This document shows, in pieces, positions 24,401-34,600 of a DNA stretch of 64,000 nucleotides. The position numbers were made by a program, and so were the translations under genes. The DNA is taken from assembly GCF_943734655.1 (NCBI RefSeq), contig NC_071355.1, positions 19,170,268-19,234,267 on the forward strand. The letters run 5' to 3'. The stretch is from Sabethes cyaneus (lineage: Eukaryota; Arthropoda; Insecta; Diptera; Culicidae). Every line of letters starts with the position of its first letter. Positions within the stretch are counted from its first letter, which is position 1. The notes beneath the pieces were generated by a model. The model was given only the letters and a program-made list of their open reading frames with translations, ran no database searches and was not told the origin of the DNA.

Positions 24401-25595
24401 TAATATTCTGAATTTGAACAAGCACCTTTGCTTCCCCCAAAATTTCCAATTTTCCACCGTTCACCACAACTAATTTCCTGTCGCTTTGATTCAACTTTGT
24501 GTTATAAAAATTTTTTTGAAACATTTCCTTTCCTATCACTGATACGGCAGACCCGCAATCAATTTCCATTTGAACACACTGTCCCTCCAACATCACATCT
24601 ATAAAACATGGATTACTAATTCTATTTACAGACGCCACCATCATGCACATTAAATCACCTGTATCACTATCCGATTCGTCACTCATTTCCATTCCTAAGC
24701 GCTGCATTGCATTTTCCATTCTTCCCACCATGCTCGTTGAAGGAACAGCTACACTATGTACTTGATTAGCTCTAGAATTGTTTCCCATTTGTGCAGCACA
24801 TTGTCGTTTGATATGACCCCTTGTACCACATCGGTTGCACATTAAGTTGGCGTATCTGTACCGATCCTCATATCTCTTGCTATCGTTATTGCTCGATCTG
24901 AAGGTAACTCGACGTTGACCTCGACCTTGATTGTAACTACCACTGCGACTACGGCTTCGAAACGGACTGTTATCATAACCACGTTGATACCTTCTTCCAT
25001 TATTTTCAAAATTAGCTCTTCTACCTAAACGTTGCCGAATGGAAGACACCTGATGCTCAGGTTCATTAATTACGGCAGCCCGACAACTTGCTAGTTCCCA
25101 GTTGGTTATTATTCTCTCTGCATCTGCTAAGGTCAATTTATTCTCTTTCAATAGTTCACGTTGTAATTTTTTATCACTCAATCCAACTAGTAGCCTATTC
25201 CTGATAGCATTATCTTTATACGATCCGAAATCGCACATAGATGCTTGTAATTTCAGATCCAAAATAAAGCTCTCAGTTGACTCATCAGGTTGTTGAATAC
25301 GAGATGAGAATTTGAAACATTGAATAACGTCTGAATCAACCTTGTCGTAGCGGGTTTTTAATTTTTGTACTATTTCAGTATAGGATAACTCGGTTATTTT
25401 CTTCCCTGGAAAAAGAAGCCTAATTTCCGAATAGACGACAGGACCACTAAAAGTACAAAAGGTTGCTCTTTTCTTTTCCTCAGAAACTTGGTTTAGCTCG
25501 AAAAATTGCTCTAACCGCTCAACATATTCAGTAAAGGAGGTTCCAGGAACGTAAGGTTCTATGCTTCCAATTATATTGAGACCACTCATTGCCAT
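21432..25595 (-). CDS. gag-pol: Gag-Pol polyprotein, Ty3/mag-like, single frame
   Basis: A 1387-residue fused polyprotein that makes the capsid and copies and integrates the element. Residues 1-200 are a retrotransposon capsid-type region. Residues 205-250 are Arg/Ser-rich. A single zinc knuckle CNRCGTRGHIKRQC spans 253-266 (C-x2-C-x4-H-x4-C). The aspartic protease motif is IDCGSAVSVI with Asp at about 346; Cys replaces the usual Thr or Ser. Reverse transcriptase has YLDD at about 642-645. RNase H starts near VVSDACNYGLGG (about 788). The integrase zinc finger has His 1007/1010 and Cys 1040/1043, and its catalytic triad is Asp 1071, Asp 1124 and Glu 1160 with 35 residues between the last two. 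The Met at 25595 has A at -3 and G at +4. No stop or frameshift, so it is probably active. Confidence 0.95.
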   Translation of the reverse strand: MAMSGLNIIGSIEPYVPGTSFTEYVERLEQFFELNQVSEEKKRATFCTFSGPVVYSEIRLLFPGKKITELSYTEIVQKLKTRYDKVDSDVIQCFKFSSRIQQPDESTESFILDLKLQASMCDFGSYKDNAIRNRLLVGLSDKKLQRELLKENKLTLADAERIITNWELASCRAAVINEPEHQVSSIRQRLGRRANFENNGRRYQRGYDNSPFRSRSRSGSYNQGRGQRRVTFRSSNNDSKRYEDRYRYANLMCNRCGTRGHIKRQCAAQMGNNSRANQVHSVAVPSTSMVGRMENAMQRLGMEMSDESDSDTGDLMCMMVASVNRISNPCFIDVMLEGQCVQMEIDCGSAVSVIGKEMFQKNFYNTKLNQSDRKLVVVNGGKLEILGEAKVLVQIQNIKKKVSLIVIDTTSASNKIHYFVPLLGREWLDIFFPDWRATFTKVANVFNVSTDKQIALREIENKFSTVFQKNLSTPVVGYEAELTLKEDQPVFKRAYDVPYRLRDKVVEYLDKLERENVITPVKSSEWASPVIIVPKKNKDQFRLVIDCKVTINKLLTPNYYPLPLAQDLFAQLAGCKIFCSLDLEGAYTQIALSARSRRFMVINTLKGLYTYNRLPQGASSSAAIFQQIMEQVLLGIENVFVYLDDVLIAGKNFDDCRKKLYMVLEKLKQANIKVNLDKCQFFVSSLPYLGHIITERGLLPCPDKLATIRDAATPENTSQLKAFLGLINYYAKFVPQLSAKLSVLYNLLRNNVKFVWDRECQKVFERSKNQLINANILEFYDPSKPLVVVSDACNYGLGGVLAHIVDGTEKPVSFTSFSLSDAQKKYPILHLEALALVCTIKKFHKYLYGKKFTVYTDHKPLVGIFGKSGGHSIYVTRLQRYILELSIYEFDIFYRPSAKMGNADFCSRFPSQQAVPNECDVEYVKSLNFGNEFPLDFIKVAEETKNDDYLQKLVSFMHNGWPERIEKKFMNVHSNQHDLELVSGCLLFQDRVVIPDILKPKILKLLHINHAGMVKMKQLARRTVYWPGINNGIEAYVNKCDICSRMAVVPNPKITNIWIPTTKPFSRIHADFFHFNQQNYLLIVDSYSKWLEVELMNGTDASKVNRKFMAVFAKFGLPDVVVTDGGPPFNSTEFVSFMKRQGIKVLKSPPYHPPSNGQAERMVRLTKEVFKKYLLEPEIRTWKAEDKINYFLFNYRNTCLDEETPSEKVLNFKPKTILDLVNPKNSYSNQLVVNPEDFKQQQKSLYERRGAIHKSDPLDNLLIGDMVWLKNNHKSDIGKWVAARFVKRISINILQVAVGNVVTNAHRHQVKIPKTKIAARNVMVPLTANGTERVVSASTQEYVTREKENSCMLTNRNEMNGGSEGPLLRRSRRIRKQNLNNADFIYK

Positions 25596-26236
25596 TGCTT
25601 ACGGGATAAAAATCTAGAGAAATGCAGAACAACTAATAATAAAATTAGGCAGTTGGTATTACTCACCAATTTCTCACGCTTTTTAGCTGGTATAATTTTT
25701 TATACAGAGCGAAACTCTCCTAAGTGACTGTCCTCTTCCAACAGGCACTCTTCCAGGTGATGTATTTCCAGTAGAATAATCGTACAATATTACTAATGGT
25801 GCTCACCACTATATTTGTACACTATCACTCAATGCGCTCACGCCGAATTCAAGGACTCAAACTACTCGAATCAGAACCTTTGTTTTATCGCACTCTTGCT
25901 TTTCAGCTCAGCTCATCTATTATATACATATATATAGAATTGTAAAGGCTTTCAATTCACTTTTTTTAACTAAATAATCGCAAAAATACAGCAGCTATAT
26001 ATAACTCACTATATATATATTTTTGCACACTTCTAGCTTTTATCACAATTGCCTCAGCACTACAAAATGGCTATTTGTAGAATTCCTAAGTCACCACGTG
26101 CCACTTTGTGGAAATGTGGAATTACTACTTTACTAGCTTGCCTTACTACTAGCTTTACTTTAAATATTGTCACACACGCGAAATACTTAAAACGCTTTTA
26201 AAAAAAAAATTTTTTTTCCACTTTCCTCGTCGTCAC

Positions 26237-26416
26237 TATTTTATACTAAATATATATAAGGATTTCGGAAGATTGATTAACACGTCCGAATTGTAGCATG
26301 CACTCTAATCAACTGCCCGAGCTCATTTATTCGGATAACGATGAATCTCGGGAGGCTGGTCACTCATCACCAATAGCCTTATCGGTATCTGCGATACTGA
26401 TCGAAAGAACATTACA
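26237..26416 (-). repeat. 5' LTR of the Ty3/mag-like element
   Basis: Copy of the left LTR with no difference that I could find. In element orientation it is the promoter-bearing LTR; the transcript would run leftwards through the 5' leader (26236-25596) into gag-pol. Confidence 0.93.
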
Positions 26417-26640
26417 AATTAATGGCGAATTTGAACTTCAATTTTAATTCCAATTTTATGTTCAATTAAGAGTCTCCAATTTTAAGTCAAATTTCAATTT
26501 CAATTTCAATTCTTAGTCTAATTCATTCATAAACCCGATTCATCGCTGATTCCAAGTGAAATTTTAAGTCCAAATTACTCTACATTGAAGTTCAATTTCA
26601 GATTTAATTTTAGATTCAATTTCCAGCTTAAGGTGAAGGT
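26417..26640. repeat. 12-bp array, right half after the retrotransposon
   Basis: Continues the words CAATTTTAAGTC, AATTTCAATTTC and so on after the AATTA target duplication. It is the downstream half of the array at 20791-21034. Confidence 0.7.
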
Positions 26641-29600
26641 CGTCAGAGTCCAGTTGTTTCTTTTACTGATTTCAGTACTTGTTGCCATTATCGTTTTGTT
26701 GAGAATAGAGTTGCTAGTACATAGTAGGTAATAATTTGTTATGAACAATTATGAAACGTAAAATCGCGTATCTATTTTTGCTGGTGAACTAGATCCGACA
26801 GTAATTCTATCACATAAAATGTTGTTTACGGTGAATTTTATTATCAGTGAGTTTTATTAGTATATTATCGACACTCTACGACCTTTAATTGAATAGCGAA
26901 AATAATTGGTCAATTTCATGCTCGAATGTTTACGTTAGCATCACTCTATATAAACGTCCGTTCCCTTGGCAACGTACAACAACGACGGTCGCGGATTCGG
27001 AATTGCAATCGAAACGAAGTGAAGTTTTTCCTATCAATTCAAGTGATCAATTTGGGCAAAATCATTATAATATCTCTCGAAATAACTGTTCGGGTGGTAA
27101 ATTAAAGTTTTCCGTGCCACAAGTTAAGTTTCGCGAGTGATTTGACGATTGAAACGGCTGAAAAAAATTAATGAAAAACAGACGGCGAAAAAGTTAAAAT
27201 ATAGTGATGAATATTAATTGGTCACTAATCTCAGTATATTTAGTGTAATTAATGACTGAAAAAGTAATAGAACTTATAGAATGCAATGTTTAGTGCTTCG
27301 AGTTGCAAGATCTTATTACGGCTAGCAGGTTAGTGGAACTAATTTTATATTTTTGTGATAGTTTCCCGAGTCTATGTGAGCATGTTGGTGCACTGGTGCA
27401 TAAATGGACTCTGACGACCTTGTCGTTAATACGAAGTGATCTTCAAGCCCAAATTAGTTCAAATACAAGTCATATTTAATGTCCTATGTGAAGTCTGATT
27501 TCTAGTCCAATTTAAACTTTGATTTTGAACACAATTGCACCCGAAAGTCCATAGTTTCAACCTAATCGGCCGGTATTTTTGTGATAAGTAATAAAAGATT
27601 CGTTATCTTACGATTACTCCGTTTCCCGGACCTTGACGGCTCGGAACTCATTTATGTTTACTCTATTATCCATAGTTTGTTCATACATGTACAAAAAAAA
27701 CTTTCATACATGTTCTAGTCAATGCCAACAAGCGGGTAATTACACAAAACCAATTGAATAAAACCGCATTTTTCACTCTCCGTTATGACATTGGCTAGTA
27801 ATTAGGCATTGGAATCATCCAAACCATAATCAATCGAATTGTCCAAAACCGCATTTGATCTCCGAATCATGCAGGCCGCAAAATCTGCCAAAAGCATCCG
27901 TCACTTTGTTCGTCTCCCCATACGAATGATAGTTTCACTTTGTATAATTATCACCAGAACATCCTATCATTGTCTAAAGCAACCACCGACTGACTGTTGT
28001 CATTATCGACGTTTAACCACAATTTTCAATTATAATCCAAAATTAATCAACTTTCTTGCTTCCGACCGGGACGGTTCCGGTTTCGACCCGGTTCGTACCG
28101 AATTCGACTAATACTCGGGTGCGGTCGGGTGGTGGCTGCACTTTTTCGAGTGCTCAATTTGTCGGCAAATATTTTGCTTCCCGAGAATGGCGAGCCGTTG
28201 AGAATGTGCATTCATTCTTCGCCATTCAATTATCCTCGCATTGCTCACCGTTGAACGGTAGAGTAGACCCCACTCGGAGGTCCTTCTGGCCTGAGGGTAG
28301 GGAAATTACACACTCATTTACTATCCGCTTCACAAGAAGTCGAAGAGTCTTTATAATTCTGATTTTTTTCTTGCTTTTCTGAGCTTTAATTCTTCTCCGG
28401 GCCCATTCAGGAGGACGAAATGGTACGACGGTACAAGGTGACGACGTCGAGACCCCTTCTGGCGATTGCTTTGTTTCAACATCCGGTGTCGAATTTCTCC
28501 GATTGCAGAAAGAAATCCGGTGGATTTCCGAACAGCCAGAGCGGGTCCAGCCAGCGCCAGCGGGTATTGCGCAAGAAGACTTTTGACTTGACGGCGACGT
28601 TTAGTCAAATGCGAAACGCAATCTACGAAGGGGGAAAACAAGCGGCATTGTTCTCCTGCTCTTTTCTTCTGCGCTCGAATCGCTCCATTACCCAGCAATT
28701 ATCGAGCCAAAATAGTTGCAATCTTTTCAGCTCAAGGCTATTATTAATTCTTTCCGAGACCGTAATGAATAGTTGTGACTGACGGGACAAGAAGTGTATT
28801 TAAATGCCCTTTTGCGCGGTGACTTTCCAGAAGAAATAGTCCCGAGAAGGACTCTAGAGCCTGGGAATTTCAGTTGGAAAAATGACGCGAAATTCAAATG
28901 AGCGTTCACCGTTAGGCGGAGGTAAGGCGCACGGCCGATTCCGGAACTCTCCAACGGCACTCCAGATCCAGAAGGATTTAAAATTAAAAGAACTGTTCGA
29001 AAAAGAGCACGTGTTGCCACTTGAACGGCACTCAGGATGGATCTTCTTTCCGCGACAACCGATGAATGCGATTCCCTTCCCAGGGCGATGAGAGATAACA
29101 GATCGAAGTGTGCGATAGTGGTTAACAATTACCATGGTGATTGAAGAACCTCTTAGTCATACGTAAACACAATGGCTCATTAGTGTGACAACATTGACAC
29201 ATCGTCGGGATGGAAGGCGAACTTCCCTCTTCCACAGGCGCCCTTTTGTATGTCACAGTCACGGGACAAATCAGATAACATTTTGTCATTTGCTTGCTGT
29301 CACAATGTTGCTCATTTGTGTTATTTCTGTTTGAAGAAAACAGATTAGCTACGATCGGTTTGAATGCTAAATAGTAAAGAAGCTATAGATATAATCAATT
29401 CTGAATCTTTTCTTTAGTTTTCTTTAGTTAAAAATGAAAAACAGAACCCCGTTTCGGTTTCGACCCAACATGCGAATCCGGTCGAGGTATGATTAATAGT
29501 GAAAACGGTAGCAATCCTTACTCGAAGCACTCGTTTCGATAAATTTCCCCCACCCAGTCAGTCGCTCCTCTTGTCTTACGGACACGCTGTTGGCCAGAGT

Positions 29601-30059
29601 TATTTAAGACAATACGACCCAGAACGAAAAGTTTACTGCCACTCGGCTGCTGGCAGCCGTGCCAACCGAAACAAGCCCCATTCAATAAATAAAAATGAAA
29701 TATTTTCCCAAACAATCCCCAAGCCAGCAAACTGCTCTGGCCTCTGCTATCCTTCATCATCTTGCTCCGCTCGAACGAGAGCCCGACGCAGGGCCAGGCC
29801 GAATCCGTCCGTTCCTTTCTCCCCGGTCTCTCGAGCAGAGGAGCAGTAACCAGTAAGTTGTGCCTGCTGCAGTTAGGGAAGAAAGCACTCAGTATATTTG
29901 TTTTATAAGCTTCCCGGAAGCAATGGAAGTGCAGAAGAAAAAAAAAACTTTTCCACTTACGGAGAAAAGAGCTGCTCCACTTACGGTTTACTGACAGGAT
30001 TCATTTGGAGCACAGACAAAGGAAAGACTGGACTTTAAGGAATAAACTTCTGTTTGCAA
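26641..30059. other. No recognised gene; one core-promoter-like site
   Basis: Mostly single-copy-looking. A TATA-like string (CTATATAAACG, about 26945-26955) is followed by GC-richer sequence that could be an untranslated leader. From 27440 to 27560 there is a weak trace of the 12-bp array. The GC-richer segment 28060-29860 has overlapping frames of up to 133 codons on both strands with no domain; I do not call them genes. Confidence 0.4.
26943..26975 (+). promoter_or_regulatory. Candidate TATA-type core promoter
   Basis: CTATATAAACG is positioned about 25-30 bases before GGCAACGTACAACAACGACG. There is no convincing initiator, no downstream reading frame and no transcript evidence. It could be chance in AT-rich DNA or part of an old LTR. 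Confidence 0.2.
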
Positions 30060-30139
30060 GTGATCTTTTCGATTTTTCGATTTTTTGACACTTTTTGGAA
30101 CTTTTTGAGACTTTTCAATTTTGGGAATTTTGAAATTAT

Positions 30140-30265
30140 CAACTTTTCAAATTCTCGTCTTTACGAGTTTAATATTGTTTAGCTTTTCGGTTTTTCGACT
30201 TTTCTACTTTTTTACTTTTATATTTCAGCCCTTTTTAACTTTACGATTTTTTGAATTTTTAACCA
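30140..30265 (+). repeat. ~125-bp segment preceding heptamer array, copy 1
   Basis: TTTTCAAATTCTCGTCTTTACGAG, then TTTTACTTTTATATTTCA and GATTTTTTGAATTTTTAACC, recur in the same order at 32477-32602. In each place a TTTCGTC-type array follows within 20-100 bases, so a unit of segment plus array has been duplicated. Confidence 0.75.
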
Positions 30266-30281
30266 TTTACCGTGAACGCAG

Positions 30282-30482
30282 GTCGTCTTTCGACTTTTAT
30301 CTTTCGTCTTTCGACTTTCGTCTTTAGTCTTTTGACTTTCGTCTTTAGTCTTTCGACTTTCGTCTTTAGTCTTTCGACTTTCGTCTTTAGTCTTTCGACT
30401 TTCGTCTTTCATCTTTCATTTATCGTCTATCGTCTTTCGATTTTCGTCTCTTGTCTTTCGTCCTTCGTCTTTCGTCGTTCGT
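30282..30482 (+). repeat. Heptamer array TTTCGAC/TTTCGTC/TTTAGTC
   Basis: Seven-base units alternate in a 21-base higher-order pattern (TTTCGAC, TTTCGTC, TTTAGTC) repeated about four times between 30308 and 30405, then become more irregular before passing into the TTTTCAA array. Confidence 0.9.
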
Positions 30483-31690
30483 TTATTTTCAATTTTCAAT
30501 TTTCAATTTTCAATATACAATTTTCGATTTTCAATTTTCAATTTTCAATTTTCAATTTTCAATTTTCAATTTTCAATTTTCAATTTTCAATTTTCAATTT
30601 TCAATTTTCAATTTTCAATTTTCAATTTTCAATTTTCAATTTTCAATTTTCAATTTTCAATTTTCAATTTTCAATTTTCAATTTTCAATTTTCAATTTTC
30701 AATTTTTAATTTTCAATTTTCAATTTTCAATTTTCAATTTTCAAATTTCAAATTTCAATTTTCAATTTTCAATTTTCAATTTTCAATTTTCAATTTTCGA
30801 TTTTCGATGTTTGATTCTCGATTTTCAATTTTCAATTTTCAATTTTCGATGTTTGATTCTCGATTTTCAATTTTCAATTTTCAATTTTCAATTTTCAATT
30901 TTCAATTTTCAATTTTCAATTTTCAATTTTCAATTTTCAATTTTCAATTTTCAATTTTCAATTTTCAATTTTCAATTTTCAATTTTCAATTTTCAATTTT
31001 CAATTTTCAATTTTAAATTTTCATCAATTTTCAATTTTCAATTTTCAATTTTCAATTTTCAATTTTCAATTTTCAATTTTCAATTTTCAATTTTCAATTT
31101 TCAATTTTCAATTTTCAATTTTCAATTTTCAATTTTCAATTTTCAATTTTCAATTTTCAATTTTCAATTTTCAATTTTCAATTTTCAATTTTCAATTTTC
31201 AATTTTCAATTTTCAATTTTCAATTTTCAATTTTCAATTTTCAATTTTCAATTTTCAATTTTCAATTTTCAATTTTCAATTTTCAATTTTCATCAATTTT
31301 CAATTTTCAATTTTCGATTTTTGATGTTTGATTCTCGATTTTCGATTTTCGATTTTCAATTTTCAATTTTCAATTTTCGATTTTCGATTTTCGATTTTCG
31401 ATTCTCGATTTTCGATTTTCAATTTTCAATTTTCAATTTTCAATTTTCAATTTTCAATTTTCAATTTTCAATTTTCGATTTTCGATTTTCGATTTTCGAT
31501 TTTCGATTTTCGATTTTCGATTTTCGATTTTCGATTTTCGATTTTTGATTTTCGATTCTCGATTTTCGATTTTCGATTTTCGATTTTTGATATTCGATTT
31601 TCGATTTTCGATTTTCGATTTTCGATTTTCGATTTTCGATTTTCGATTTTCAATTTTCAATTTTCAATTTGCAATTTTCAATTTTCAATT
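30483..31690 (+). repeat. Heptamer satellite (TTTTCAA)n with TTTTCGA patches
   Basis: About 170 copies of TTTTCAA, with blocks of TTTTCGA (for example 31475-31655) and rare interruptions (TCATCAA, TTTGATGTTTGATTC repeated three times). Because seven is not a multiple of three and the 21-base cycle has no stop, all three plus-strand frames stay open with Phe-Asn-Phe-Gln-Phe-Ser-Ile repeats; this is not a gene. Confidence 0.95.
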
Positions 31691-32476
31691 TTCAATTTTG
31701 AATTTTGAATTTTGAATTTTGAATTTTGAATTTTGAATTTTGAACTTTGAATTTTGAATTTTGAATTTTGAATTTTGAATTTTGAATTTTGAATTTTGAA
31801 TTTTGAATTTTGAATTTTGAATTTTGAATTTTGAATTTTGAATTTTGAATTTTGAATTTTGAATTTTGAATTTTGAATTTTGAATTTTGAATTTTGAATT
31901 TTGAATTTTGAATTTTGAATTTTGAATTTTGAATTTTGAATTTTGAATTTTGAATTTTGAATTTTGAATTTTGAATTTTGAATTTTGAATTTTGAATTTT
32001 GAATTTTGAATTTTAAATTTTGAATTTTAAATTTTGAATTTTGAATTTTGAATTTTGAATTTTGAATTTTGAATTTTGAATTTTGAATTTTGAATTTTGA
32101 ATTTTGAATTTTGAATTTTGAATTTTGAATTTTGAATTTTGAATTTTGAATTTTGAATTTTGAATTTTGAATTTTGAATTTTGAATTTTGAATTTTGAAT
32201 TTTGAATTTTGAATTTTGAATTTTGAATTTTGAATTTTGTATTTTGAATTTTGAATTTTGAATTTTGAATTTTGAATTTTGAATTTTGAATTTTGAATTT
32301 TGAATTTTGAATTTTGAATTTTGAATTTTGAATTTTGAATTTTGAATTTTGAATTTTGAATTTTGAATTTTGAATTTTGAATTTTGAATTTTGAATTTTG
32401 AATTTTGAATTTTGAATTTTGAATTTTGAATTTTGAATTTTGAATTTTGAATTTTGAATTTTGAATTTTGAATTTT
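31691..32476 (+). repeat. Heptamer satellite (TTTTGAA)n
   Basis: About 110 nearly perfect TTTTGAA units; the switch from TTTTCAA at about 31690 is abrupt. TTTTGAA is neither a rotation nor the complement of TTTTCAA, so the switch is a unit change, not an inversion. The minus strand is open for 269 codons for the same trivial reason. Confidence 0.95.
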
Positions 32477-32699
32477 GAACTTTTCAAATTCTCGTCTTTA
32501 CGAGCTTAAGATTGTTTAGTTGTTCAGTTTCTCAACATTTCGATTTTTTTACTTTTATATTTCAAACCTTTTTAACTTTATGATTTTTTGAATTTTTAAC
32601 CAATTATCTAACTTCTTGGTTTTTTGATTTGCAGGCTTTTATCTTTTTGTTTTGGCTTTACTACTTAAAACATTTTCACTTTTAAAGTTATTTATTTCT
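32477..32699 (+). repeat. Copy 2 of the segment that precedes heptamer arrays
   Basis: 32477-32602 repeats 30140-30265 with modest divergence. The rest, to 32699, is T-rich sequence leading into the next TTTCGTC array. Confidence 0.7.
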
Positions 32700-33218
32700 G
32701 GAGTTTCAGACCGTCTTTCGTTTGTCTTTCATTTTTCGTCTTTCGACTTTTGTCATTCGTCTTTCATCTTTCGTCTCTCGTCTTTCATCTTTCGTCCTTT
32801 GTCTTTTGTCTTTCATCTATGGTCTTTCGCCTTCTTCTTTCGACTTTCGTCTTTCGTTTCTCGCCTTTCGACTTTCGTCTTTCGTATTTCGTTTTTCGTC
32901 CTTCGTTTTACGACTTTCGTCTTTCGTCTATCGCCTTTCGCCTTCGACTTTCGTCTTACGTCTTTCGTCTTTTGTATTTTGACTTTCGTCTTTTGTCTTT
33001 CGACTTTCGTCTTTCGTCTTTTGCCATTTGTCTTTGACTTTCGTCTTTTATCTTTCGTCTTTCGACTTTTATGTTTCGACTTTCGACTTTCGTCTTTTGT
33101 CTTTCATCTATGTTTTTTCGTCTTACGTTTTTCGTCTTTCGACTTTCATATTTCGTCCTTCGTCTTTTGTATTTCGTCTCTTGTCTTTTGATTTTTGTCT
33201 TTTGCCTTTCGTCTTTTG
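32700..33218 (+). repeat. Heptamer array TTTCGTC/TTTCGAC, second block
   Basis: About 70 units of TTTCGTC and TTTCGAC with scattered variants (TTTCATC, TTTTGTC, TTTCGCC). More diverged than the TTTTCAA blocks. Confidence 0.9.
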
Positions 33219-33221
33219 ACT

Positions 33222-33262
33222 AAACTCGTGATTTTAGTCATGACCTTGAAATGCGGTCAGGC
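33222..33262 (-). repeat. Repeat segment P, inverted copy
   Basis: ACTCGTGATTTTAGTCATGA, then CCTTGAAATGCGGTCAGGCA, is the reverse complement of 35815-35855 and related to 44873-44917. It begins right where the heptamer array stops. Confidence 0.75.
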
Positions 33263-33299
33263 ATATATTAATATTTTGACGGCAAGTTTTGAGATAGGG

Positions 33300-33372
33300 T
33301 GTCATTCTAAAAAATCGAAAAATGCGAGCGTCACGAAAAATGAAAGGTTTTGAGCGCTAATAGCTCAGCGGT
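33300..33372 (+). repeat. Array-border motif (GCGAGCGTCACG), second copy
   Basis: GCGAGCGTCACGAAAAATGA, then AGGTTTTGAGCGCTAATAG, as at 1216-1275. It is followed by CCGATCGATTTTC and CAATCGATCGG, which pair to form a small hairpin (33378-33413). Confidence 0.65.
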
Positions 33373-33544
33373 TTTCCGATCGATTTTCAATATTCTTTCA
33401 CCAATCGATCGGAAAATCTTCTAAGAATTGACCCAAATGAAGAAAAGTATGGATTCTTGATGTTGAACTATTGAAAAATTGCAAATAATGAACCTATGTT
33501 TTACCAGAATTCTCGCTTCGTGATTGGTTGGAATATTCTTTGCG

Positions 33545-33800
33545 ATTTCTTTACACCGCGGTTAAACCTAGACCATTTGATGTCCTTGCTTGGGAAGTAC
33601 GCCAGAGAGAGTAACAAAGCCCCCTCGTGCCAACAGATTTCTTACGAACGCTATTAAACCTAGTCCAATTTGATGTCTGTGTTAGGGAAGTGTGCCAGAA
33701 AAAATGACACAAGTTCGTTGTCCCAACAGATCGCAAATTCTTTACTGCGAGACGATTAAACCTCGGCGAACTTGATATCTGTGTTGGAAAAATGTGCTAC
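33545..33800. repeat. Three tandem ~92-102-bp units
   Basis: The anchor TTAAACC recurs at 33562, 33654 and 33756, and CCAACAGAT, GATGTC/GATATC and GTG(T)TGGGAA-type words recur in step. On the minus strand two units read in frame as related peptides (SVGTTNLCHFFWHTSLTQTS and SVGTRGLCYSLWRTSQARTS), possibly residual protein-coding repeat, but the third unit is out of frame. Confidence 0.65.
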
Positions 33801-34235
33801 AGCTGTACTGTTCGGTTATAATACGACTCCGTATGAATACGTATGCTTGCCGTTTCATTAGAAGTGTAGTGAAAAGATGTGCTGTAGATAAAATTGGATT
33901 GAATTGGTAAAATCCCTTCAACGTGGGAAACCATGGATAATAAAAACAATCTTTAATTTCAGTAAGGTAGCAGGAAAGCAATAGTTTGTGTTCTTGATTT
34001 TGTAAAAATTGTTTTCAAATGCACAATCTTTTGAGAATTGAACGTATGCAATGTTACTACTTTGATAAATGTTACATACAACGCATGTAGCATGTATGTA
34101 TGTTGCATATAGCATGTACACATGACGAATCGAATGATTATAAGCATGAATACATGCTACTATCACTACAAAGTGACTTACGTAGTCCTGCGTCACCTAT
34201 ATATGCGGTCGTGTCTTGTACACAACCCCTCTGAT
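33801..34235. other. No recognised feature
   Basis: AT-rich, with a short run of GTATGTATG and TGCATATAGCATG words (34085-34120). Nothing coding. Confidence 0.45.
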
Positions 34236-34600
34236 TTTTTTTAGACGCAAATTGTGCCTCTTCCTCCACCTACTGTAGAAACCACCGATCGAGAAGTTTT
34301 AATCTAACTTGTTTTTACTTTCAGGACGACGACACTATGCAGGCCCTTACGACTTGCAAGGTACTGCGTGTAACGTTGTTCGTCCGTAAGCGTGTTAATC
34401 CGCGTTTCTCAGTGCGGGTCTTCGGAGAAAGGCTCCGTTCCTATGAATGTAGGCCTAGCGAAAACAGTAGCACACTTTTTCAGAAAGCAAGGTGGAATAT
34501 ATATTGATGTCCATATGATTGACCACCGGATTCACTACTGATGTCTGTAAAATTTCTACTTAAATTAATCGATGAAATGAGAGAAAATTTTTTCATTTTA

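Larger units (their letters stand above)
21035..26416 (-). mobile_element. Complete Ty3/mag-like LTR retrotransposon, 5.4 kb
   Basis: Two 180-bp LTRs identical in my reading flank a single gag-pol gene on the minus strand. AATTA at 21030-21034 and again at 26417-26421 is a 5-bp target duplication. Identical LTRs and an unbroken 1387-codon frame mean insertion is recent. The target is the 12-bp satellite array, whose halves rejoin when the element is removed. There is no env. A purine tract lies next to the 3' LTR. I do not recognise the primer binding site: the element-sense sequence after the 5' LTR begins GTGACGACGAGG. Confidence 0.95.
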
